Assembly (NCBI GenBank): GCA_902494605.1
Contig: CABUUG010000049.1
Location: 1 to 11,735 of the forward strand
Length of the DNA: 11,735 nt
Reading direction: 5' to 3'
Origin: an uncultured Collinsella sp.
GTDB taxonomy: Bacteria > Actinomycetota > Coriobacteriia > Coriobacteriales > Coriobacteriaceae
The notes beneath the pieces were generated by a model, which was given only the letters and a program-made list of their open reading frames with translations, had not been told where the DNA came from and did not search any database. The position numbers and the translations under genes are program-made. Shown in pieces: positions 6,494 to 11,735 of the stretch (within the stretch, counting starts at the first letter, position 1; each line of letters opens with the position of its first letter).

Positions 6494-7276
6494 CTAGAAG
6501 TCCAACCTGACAGGGATGCCCTGCGACGCCATATACTCCTTCACTTGACGGATGCTGAAGGTTCCAAAGTGAAAGACGCTGGCTGCCAGCACGGCGTCGG
6601 CCTCGCCCTCGATCACGCCCTCGGCAAAATGCTCGAGCGTGCCCACGCCACCGCTCGCGATGACGGGAATCGGCACCGCGCGCGCCACGGCACGGGTGAG
6701 TGCCAAGTCGAAGCCCGCCTTGGTGCCGTCACGGTCCATACTGGTGAGCAGGATCTCGCCGGCGCCGCGACGAGCCGCCTCCTCGGCCCACGCTACCGCG
6801 TCAATGCCTGTGGCATTACGGCCACCCGCGGTAAAGACCTCCCACTTGTCGGCACTCGGCTCGCCGGGCAGGCCTACACGCTTGGCATCGATCGCCACGA
6901 CCACGGCCTGGCTGCCAAACGCCGCGGCGGCCTGGCTGATCAACGACGGATCGCGCACGGCGGCAGAGTTAAGCGACACCTTGTCGGCGCCGGCGGCAAC
7001 CATGGTGCGCATGCACGCCAAGTCGCGAAAACCGCCGCCCACGGTATAGGGAATAGCGAGCTCCTCGGCCGCGTGCGCCGCCATCTCGATGGTCGTCGCG
7101 CGGTTGTCGCTCGTCGCGGTAATGTCCAAAAATACGACCTCGTCCGCACCCTCGCGGTCGTAGGCGCGGGCCAGCTCCACCGGGTCGCCCGCATCGCGCA
7201 GGCTCACAAAGTTGACGCCCTTGACCACACGGCCGTCCTTAACATCCAGACAGGGAATCACGCGCTTGGTAAGCAT
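6494..7276 (-). CDS. hisF: imidazole glycerol phosphate synthase, cyclase subunit
   Basis: A 260-residue (beta/alpha)8-barrel HisF. With HisH it turns PRFAR plus ammonia into imidazole glycerol phosphate and AICAR. The two catalytic aspartates sit at their standard positions: Asp11 (RVIPCLDVKDGRVVKG) and Asp130 (VVVAIDAKR). Phosphate-binding glycine motifs are GGGFRD (80-85) and ASGGVGT (207-213). Length is normal. ATG 7276 starts 3 bases after the hisA stop, with GGGGAGGAG upstream overlapping the end of hisA, so the two are translationally coupled. Downstream is the palindromic element rather than hisI directly. Confidence 0.97.
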   Translation of the reverse strand: MLTKRVIPCLDVKDGRVVKGVNFVSLRDAGDPVELARAYDREGADEVVFLDITATSDNRATTIEMAAHAAEELAIPYTVGGGFRDLACMRTMVAAGADKVSLNSAAVRDPSLISQAAAAFGSQAVVVAIDAKRVGLPGEPSADKWEVFTAGGRNATGIDAVAWAEEAARRGAGEILLTSMDRDGTKAGFDLALTRAVARAVPIPVIASGGVGTLEHFAEGVIEGEADAVLAASVFHFGTFSIRQVKEYMASQGIPVRLDF

Positions 7277-7279
7277 GGG

Positions 7280-8023
7280 CTACTCCTCCCCTCGGGCGGC
7301 GGCCAACGCCTGGGCCAGCGTAAAGTTGCCCTCGTAGAGCGCACGACCGGTAATGGCGCCCTCGATGGCATCCTCGCCCACCGCGGCCAGTGCACGGATA
7401 TCGTCGAGCGTCGAGATACCGCCCGAAGCCACGACGGGAAAGCCCGCGACCTCGGCCACGTGGCGATACGCCGCCACATCGATGCCCGTCTGCATGCCGT
7501 CGCGCGCGATATCGGTATAGACCAGGTGTTTAAAGCCCAGCTCGGAAAGCTGCGCCACGGCGTCGTCGAGCGCCACGCCCGCGCCGTCACGCCAGCCGTT
7601 CACCTTGACCTGGCCATCGCGTGCGGCAATGTCAGCCACCAGCAGCTCGCCAAAGCCTTTGGCCGCCACCTCGGCAAAACCCGGCTCGGTCACGAGCACC
7701 GTACCCAGCGCGATGCGACGCGCGCCGTAGCCGGCCAGCTCGTCGATGCGTGCAAGCGAGCGAACGCCGCCGCCCACGTCCACGGACAGACCTTCGACGC
7801 CGCAGATGGCCTCGACCGCTGCCGAGTTGGCAGCGCACGCGTCCTCGTCCTCGCCAAAGGCAGCGGACAGGTCGACGACGTGTACCCAGCTTGCGCCCTG
7901 CTCGGCAAACGAGCGGGCGACGGCCACGGGGTCGTCGGAATATACCTTGCAGCGGCTCCGGTCGCCGCGCTCCAGGCGCACGACCTTGCCGCCGATCAAA
8001 TCGATTGCGGGAAACAGAATCAT
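7280..8023 (-). CDS. hisA: phosphoribosylformimino-AICAR-P (ProFAR) isomerase
   Basis: A 247-residue (beta/alpha)8-barrel isomerase for step 4, converting ProFAR to PRFAR. Catalytic aspartates are Asp8 (FPAIDLIGGKVVRL) and Asp131 (VADIAARDG). YTDIARDGM (169-177) and ASGGIST supply the phosphate sites. At the loop where the bifunctional HisA/TrpF enzyme PriA of many actinobacteria has an Arg (a GRGW-like sequence), this protein has VNGW, as in ordinary HisA. I therefore expect a monofunctional enzyme; that comparison is from memory. The start overlaps the hisH stop (ATGA), showing tight coupling between the two. Confidence 0.96.
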   Translation of the reverse strand: MILFPAIDLIGGKVVRLERGDRSRCKVYSDDPVAVARSFAEQGASWVHVVDLSAAFGEDEDACAANSAAVEAICGVEGLSVDVGGGVRSLARIDELAGYGARRIALGTVLVTEPGFAEVAAKGFGELLVADIAARDGQVKVNGWRDGAGVALDDAVAQLSELGFKHLVYTDIARDGMQTGIDVAAYRHVAEVAGFPVVASGGISTLDDIRALAAVGEDAIEGAITGRALYEGNFTLAQALAAARGEE

Positions 8024-8721
8024 CGGCCGGCCCCCTCGACGATGCTCACGAAGTTCTTAAGAATGCGCTGACCCAACGCAGAGGATTTCTCGGGATGGAA
8101 CTGGCAGCCCCACACGTTGCCGTGGCGCACGATGCACGGGAAGCTCCGCGTGTAGTGCGTGCGCGCCAGAACATCGGCGGCATCGGCATCGTCGGCCACC
8201 GCATAGCTGTGGGTGAAGTACATGTTGGCGCCCTCGGCAAAACCGGCGAGCAGCGGATCGGCCGCACCGGCGGGCGTCATGTGCACCTGGTCCCAACCCA
8301 CGTGCGGCACCTTCAGTCGGCTCGACTCCAGGCGCGTGCACGAGCCGCGCATGATGCCCAGGCCATCGACCCAGGGGCCGCCGGCCTGCTCGGAGGCATC
8401 ATCGTCCGCGTCCGCACCCTCGTCCGCCGGCACGCCCTCGTCGCCACGCTCAAAAAACAGCTGAAGGCCCAGGCAGATGCCGAGCAGCGGAGTTCCGGCG
8501 GCAACGGCGTCGAGCACCGCGTCCGCCTCGCCGCTCTCGCGCATAAAGGCAATCGCGTCGTAGAACGCACCCACGCCCGGGATGACCAGGCCGTCGGCGT
8601 TACGGATCTGCTCCGGGTCGTCCGACGTGCAGGCGGCGGCACCGGCGCGCGCAAGCCCGCGCACGACGCTCGACAAGTTGCCCTTGTGGTAGTCGACCAC
8701 CACGATCTTCGGTTCGTCCAC
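8020..8721 (-). CDS. hisH: imidazole glycerol phosphate synthase, glutaminase subunit
   Basis: A 233-residue class-I glutamine amidotransferase that feeds ammonia to HisF. Nucleophile Cys83 lies in LLGICLGLQ, and His209 with Glu211 in WGCQFHPEKSS complete the triad. PGVGAF (48-53) and PHVGWD (139-144) are typical of HisH. The frame is open to 9066, but the extra part overlaps hisB and carries the intergenic hairpin. GTG 8721 is chosen because GGGAGG lies just upstream and the encoded N terminus (KIVVVDYHKGN) is where HisH normally begins. An acidic stretch of about 20 residues (96-115, rich in Ala, Asp and Glu) lies between the glutaminase core and the DGLGI motif. It looks like an insertion. 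The gene is separated from hisB by 79 bases. Confidence 0.95.
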   Translation of the reverse strand: MDEPKIVVVDYHKGNLSSVVRGLARAGAAACTSDDPEQIRNADGLVIPGVGAFYDAIAFMRESGEADAVLDAVAAGTPLLGICLGLQLFFERGDEGVPADEGADADDDASEQAGGPWVDGLGIMRGSCTRLESSRLKVPHVGWDQVHMTPAGAADPLLAGFAEGANMYFTHSYAVADDADAADVLARTHYTRSFPCIVRHGNVWGCQFHPEKSSALGQRILKNFVSIVEGAGR

Positions 8722-8746
8722 GCGACCCTCCCTTATCTCATCATCC

Positions 8747-8787
8747 AAAACCACCACAAAGGGGACAGGCACCTTTGTGGTGGTTTT
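8747..8787. repeat. perfect 16-bp hairpin with GGGGACAGG core between hisB and hisH
   Basis: AAAACCACCACAAAGG (8747-8762) and its exact complement (8772-8787) enclose a 9-base loop, GGACAGGCA. A degenerate further copy of the arm, CCCTTGTGGCGG, follows at 8789-8800. The GGGGACAGG core resembles REP-like intergenic elements linked with Y1 (RAYT) transposases in many bacteria, but no transposase is present here. On the minus strand the only T run after GC pairs is the four T inside the stem, so termination would be weak at best. It may instead lower read-through or stabilise the upstream mRNA. The hairpin is seen directly; the REP identity is inferred. Confidence 0.75.
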
Positions 8788-8800
8788 ACCCTTGTGGCGG

Positions 8801-9388
8801 TTACAGTGAGCCCTTGGTGCTGGGGATGCCTTGCACGCGGGGATCGAGCTCGCAGGCGTGGCGCATCGTGCGACCCACGGCCTTAAAGGCCGCCTCGATA
8901 ATGTGATGCGAATTGCCGCCTGCCAGCTCGCGCACGTGCAGCGTGAGCTTGGCATCGCGCGCAAAGGCGTAGAAGAACTCGACGGCCAGCTCGGTATCGA
9001 AGCTGCCCACGCGCTCAGTCGGCACGGGCAGCTCGCAGTAGGCCTGCCCGCGACCCGAGATGTCAACGGCGGCCATCACGAGCGTCTCGTCCATGGCGAT
9101 CGCCGCGTCGGCAAAGCGCGTAATGCCCGCCTTGTCGCCCAGCGCCTGACAAAACGCCTCGCCCAGCACGATGCCCGTATCCTCGACGGTATGGTGCGCG
9201 TCAACTTCCACGTCGCCCACCGCGTGTACCGTCAAATCAAACAAACCGTGGCGGCCAAAGGCGTTGAGCATGTGGTCGAAAAACGGCACGCCGGTCGAGA
9301 TATCGCACGCACCGGTTCCATCCAGGTCGAGCTTTACGACAATATCGGTCTCCCCCGTCTTACGGGTTGCCTCGGCATAGCGGCCCAT
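8801..9388 (-). CDS. hisB: imidazoleglycerol-phosphate dehydratase (monofunctional)
   Basis: A 195-residue IGP dehydratase, step 6 of the pathway. The Mn2+-binding pseudo-repeats are present: FFDHMLNAFGRHG (36-48), DAHHTVEDTG (His65, His66, Glu69) and NSHHIIEAAFKA (His161, His162, Glu165), with the usual PSTKG end. It is the dehydratase domain only; there is no N-terminal HAD histidinol-phosphatase domain as in enterobacterial HisB. ATG 9388 directly abuts the hisC stop, and the AAGGAGGAG ribosome site lies in the last codons of hisC. Confidence 0.97.
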   Translation of the reverse strand: MGRYAEATRKTGETDIVVKLDLDGTGACDISTGVPFFDHMLNAFGRHGLFDLTVHAVGDVEVDAHHTVEDTGIVLGEAFCQALGDKAGITRFADAAIAMDETLVMAAVDISGRGQAYCELPVPTERVGSFDTELAVEFFYAFARDAKLTLHVRELAGGNSHHIIEAAFKAVGRTMRHACELDPRVQGIPSTKGSL

Positions 9389-10504
9389 CTACATCTCCTC
9401 CTTCACCAGCGCGGCAAACGCAGCCAGCACCTCATCATTTTCCTGCGGGGTACCCACGGTAATGCGCAGACAGTCCGCAAGCCCCGGCGCATAGCTAAAG
9501 TCGCGCACCAAAATCGAATACTCATCGCGTAGGCGCTCGCGCACGCGCGTGGCATGTGGCGTGCGTACGAGCACAAAGTTCGCCGCGCTCGGCCACACCT
9601 CCACGGGCAAGCCCTCGGCAGCCATCGCGCGCAGAGCGGCCAGCTCGCGCTCGCGCTCGGATGCGACCTGCGCCACCACGGGTGCATAGGCATCACGGGC
9701 ACGCACACAGGCAAGCGCCGCCGCCTGGCTCAGCACGTTGACCGAATAGATCTGGCGAATCGCCGCGAACACGTCGATGACCTCGGGTGCCGCGATCACA
9801 TAGCCCAGACGCGCACCGGCGGCGCCAAACGCCTTGGACAGTGTATGCAGAATCACCAGGTTGGGATGCTCGACGATAAGTCCCTGCGCCGTGGTGGCCG
9901 CGCCAAACGAATCGTCGGCAAACTCAACGTAGGCCTCGTCGACCATTACCATGCCAGGGCACGCATCGCACAGGGCCGCGACAAAGTCGCGCGGCGCCAC
10001 GTCACCCGTGGGATTGTTGGGCGAGGTCACGATTGCCAGGTTGCACTCGGGCGCGGCCGCGAGCACAGCAGCTTGGTCGAGCTCAAAGGTCGCCGGATCG
10101 CGCCACACGTCGCGCACCTCGGTCTGACAGAGCGACGCAAAGAACGCATACTCGCTAAAGCACGGCGGGCAGTTGAGCAGGGTCCGCCCCGCACCGCCAA
10201 ACGCCAGCAGATAGTTATAGAGCAGCTCGTCGCCGCCGTTTCCCACGCAGATGTTCTCGCGCGTCACGCCATGCCAGGCAGCAAGCTCGTCGCGCAAGTC
10301 GTTGGACATGGGATCGGGATAGCGGTTGAGCGGCGTGGCAGCCAGGGCGGCGTCGACCGCCTCGCGCACGCCGGCCGGCACGGGATAGGTGTTCTCGTTG
10401 GCCGAAAGGTTGATGCGCGTGGGCGTAAAGTTAGGATCGTAGGGCTCAATACCGGCCAAGTAGGGCTGGACGAGCTCCTTCATGCGCGGCGTGAGTTCGG
10501 CCAT
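9389..10504 (-). CDS. hisC: histidinol-phosphate aminotransferase
   Basis: A 371-residue PLP-dependent aminotransferase (fold type I, class II) converting imidazole acetol phosphate to histidinol phosphate, step 7. The Schiff-base Lys224 lies in HTLSKAFGAAGARLGY. Asn164 (SPNNPTG), Asp189 and Tyr192 (VDEAYVEF), Arg232 and Arg347 (LRITVG) match cofactor and substrate contacts of the family. The N-terminal INLSANENTYP is the usual HisC start of the active-site region. The frame runs on to 10651, but that part is Arg-rich antisense-like sequence over hisD. ATG 10504 has GAGGAGG upstream and begins 1 base after the hisD stop. Confidence 0.96.
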   Translation of the reverse strand: MAELTPRMKELVQPYLAGIEPYDPNFTPTRINLSANENTYPVPAGVREAVDAALAATPLNRYPDPMSNDLRDELAAWHGVTRENICVGNGGDELLYNYLLAFGGAGRTLLNCPPCFSEYAFFASLCQTEVRDVWRDPATFELDQAAVLAAAPECNLAIVTSPNNPTGDVAPRDFVAALCDACPGMVMVDEAYVEFADDSFGAATTAQGLIVEHPNLVILHTLSKAFGAAGARLGYVIAAPEVIDVFAAIRQIYSVNVLSQAAALACVRARDAYAPVVAQVASERERELAALRAMAAEGLPVEVWPSAANFVLVRTPHATRVRERLRDEYSILVRDFSYAPGLADCLRITVGTPQENDEVLAAFAALVKEEM

Positions 10505-10505
10505 A

Positions 10506-11735
10506 TTAGGCCTCCTCGCCGGTCGCGCCAACGCCATCCGCGCCCGCAGCCGCCAGGTCCACACCCTCGACGACCGCGCCAGCGGCACCGCCCGCCGCCG
10601 CCAGGTCCACACCCTCGGCAACCGTCGCCACGGCGTCGCCCGGCCAGGCAACCTTGGTCAGGTCGGCCGCAGCCAGCGACGCGGCGCTCACGGCATCCTC
10701 GCCCCGCTCCAACACGCGGCGGCGCAGTGCGGCAGAAAGCGCGTGCGCCCACAGGCCCTCGGCCTCGGCCAGGCGCTGTGTTGCGGGAGCGTCGGAGAGC
10801 AGGCCCTCGGGCGTATAGCAAATGACACTCGAGCGCTTAACAAACTCTTCGACCGAAAGCGGGTTGGAGAACATGGCCGTGCCGCCGGTCGGCAGCGTGT
10901 GGTTGGGGCCGGCAACATAATCGCCGAGCGGCTCGGAGCTCCAAGCGCCCACAAAGATGGCACCGGCGTTGCGGATACCGCCAAGCAGACCCATCGCATC
11001 CTTGCAGTGCAGTTCCAGGTGCTCGGGCGCCACGGTGTTCACCGCCTCGACGGCAGCGGCCATGTCGGTGGCCACCACGATGGTGCCCTCGTTATCGAGT
11101 GAGGCGCGCGTGATCTCGGCACGCGGGGACTGCGCTACCAGAATGTCGATTCCCGCCTCGACCTCGCGCGCAAACTGCTCGTCGCAGGTCACCAGATAGC
11201 AGGCTGCCAGCGGATCGTGCTCGGCCTGGGCCATCAGGTCGGCCGCGACCACCATAGGCTTGGCCGTGGCATCGGCCAGCACGCAGACCTCGGAGGGGCC
11301 GGCGACCATGTCGATACCCACGTCGCCCGAGACAATCTGCTTGGCGGCGGCGACAAAGGCGTTGCCCGGACCGGTGATTTTGTCGACGCGCGGAATGGTC
11401 TCAGTACCGTATGCCAGCGCGGCCACGGCCTGAGCGCCGCCCACCATGTAGATCTCGTCCACGCCGCCGAGCTTTGCCGCGGCGAGCGTATAGGGGCTAA
11501 TCAGGCCGTCCTTTTGCGGCGGCGTCACCATGACCACGCGCTTGACGCCGGCAACCTTGGCGGGAATGGCGTTCATGAGCACCGTGGAGGGATACTGCGC
11601 GCGGCCGCCCGGCACATAGATGCCAGCCGCCGCGAGCGGGGTCACCTTAACGCCGAGCATCGTGCCGTCCGGGCGCGTGGTAAACCAACTCTGCTCGACC
11701 TCACGCTGGTGGAACTCGCGAATCTGGCGTGCGGC
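10506..11735 (-). CDS. hisD: histidinol dehydrogenase, 5' end beyond the window
   Basis: The visible 409 codons plus stop cover all but the N-terminal part of HisD, the zinc-dependent, NAD-linked enzyme that oxidises histidinol to histidine in two steps. The frame is open through the right edge (reading AARQIREFHQREVEQSW at the edge). The first internal ATG (11660) is therefore not the start. Motifs: GIYVPGG, TGPGNAFVAAAK, AGPSEV, zinc ligands Gln and His in LMAQAEHD, catalytic Glu-His in VAPEHLELH, the Asp ligand in GDYVAGPNH, and the C-terminal His in EGLWAHA. After the normal end near LSAALRRRVLERGE there is an Ala/Gly-rich tail of about 60 residues with a 16-residue repeat. It is the most upstream gene of the his operon visible. 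Confidence 0.96.
   Translation of the reverse strand, partial: AARQIREFHQREVEQSWFTTRPDGTMLGVKVTPLAAAGIYVPGGRAQYPSTVLMNAIPAKVAGVKRVVMVTPPQKDGLISPYTLAAAKLGGVDEIYMVGGAQAVAALAYGTETIPRVDKITGPGNAFVAAAKQIVSGDVGIDMVAGPSEVCVLADATAKPMVVAADLMAQAEHDPLAACYLVTCDEQFAREVEAGIDILVAQSPRAEITRASLDNEGTIVVATDMAAAVEAVNTVAPEHLELHCKDAMGLLGGIRNAGAIFVGAWSSEPLGDYVAGPNHTLPTGGTAMFSNPLSVEEFVKRSSVICYTPEGLLSDAPATQRLAEAEGLWAHALSAALRRRVLERGEDAVSAASLAAADLTKVAWPGDAVATVAEGVDLAAAGGAAGAVVEGVDLAAAGADGVGATGEEA
10549..10617. repeat. direct repeat in the 3' end of hisD
   Basis: The 21-base sequence at 10549-10569 (GCCGCCAGGTCCACACCCTC plus G) recurs exactly at 10597-10617. The 48-base offset is 16 codons, so the frame is kept. In HisD it gives two copies of EGVDLAAAG (VAEGVDLAAAGGA and VVEGVDLAAAGAD). 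This looks like an in-frame tandem duplication in the tail. Confidence 0.85.

Noticed and set aside
6398..8071. 557-codon open frame on the plus strand opposite hisF and hisA
   Set aside because: It is the complement shadow of two well-defined his genes and starts inside the palindromic element. No family is recognisable, and no good ribosome site was seen.
8747..8787. The hisB-hisH hairpin as an intrinsic terminator
   Set aside because: The only T run is four bases within the stem, and hisH follows at once in the same pathway. At most weak attenuation.
8722..9066. Longer start for hisH at 9066
   Set aside because: It overlaps most of hisB and encodes Arg/Ser/Ala-rich sequence. GTG 8721 has a good ribosome site and gives the normal HisH N terminus.
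10549..10617. Possible CRISPR-like spacing of the two 21-base repeats in hisD
   Set aside because: Only two copies, offset by a multiple of three and in frame inside a coding region; a coding duplication explains it.
9554..10825. 423-codon open frame on the plus strand opposite hisC and hisD
   Set aside because: Antisense shadow rich in Arg, His and Pro, as expected for the complement of GC-rich genes; no domain seen.

Overview
The window looks like chromosome from a GC-rich actinobacterium, most likely class Coriobacteriia and perhaps a Collinsella-like gut species. Three things suggest this. Nearly every gene is high-GC and starts behind a strong GGAGG-type ribosome binding site. The order mazG, eno, septum-formation initiator is the arrangement known from many actinobacteria. 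The intergenic hairpins carry a GGGGACAGG core like those I associate with gut Coriobacteriia. The genus is an inference; there is no rRNA gene here. All genes but one lie on the minus strand and read right to left.

Left part (1-4398): larC2-like gene, then a YfcE-type phosphodiesterase, then mazG, ending at a clear stem-loop (2404-2440). Next come eno, with its own likely promoter and a strong intrinsic terminator (860-891), and a membrane-anchored DivIC/FtsB-like protein with its own extended -10 promoter. These are housekeeping functions: glycolysis, nucleotide sanitation, cell division, and an apparent LarC C-terminal domain protein.

Middle (4399-5648): a roughly 340-base divergent intergenic region holds a long inverted repeat with three copies of CAAACRTGT. 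The only plus-strand gene follows, a PHP-family histidinol-phosphatase. It converges on the histidine operon with a 2-base gap.

Right part (5651-11735): a histidine biosynthesis operon in the order hisD (5' end beyond the window), hisC, hisB, hisH, hisA, hisF, hisI, hisE. Most junctions are tight or overlapping: hisD/hisC 1 base, hisC/hisB 0, hisH/hisA ATGA overlap, hisA/hisF 3. HisB is the dehydratase alone, so the PHP protein is the obvious source of the missing histinol-phosphate phosphatase step. HisI and HisE are separate proteins. The operon is interrupted in two places by palindromic DNA: a perfect 16-bp-stem hairpin between hisB and hisH, and a long hairpin-forming element of about 95 bases between hisF and hisI. 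hisG (and hisZ, if present) is not in the window.

I see no complete new defence or mobile system. The most interesting material is the three unexplained palindromic elements, the stand-alone LarC2-like protein, and the repeat-bearing tail on HisD.
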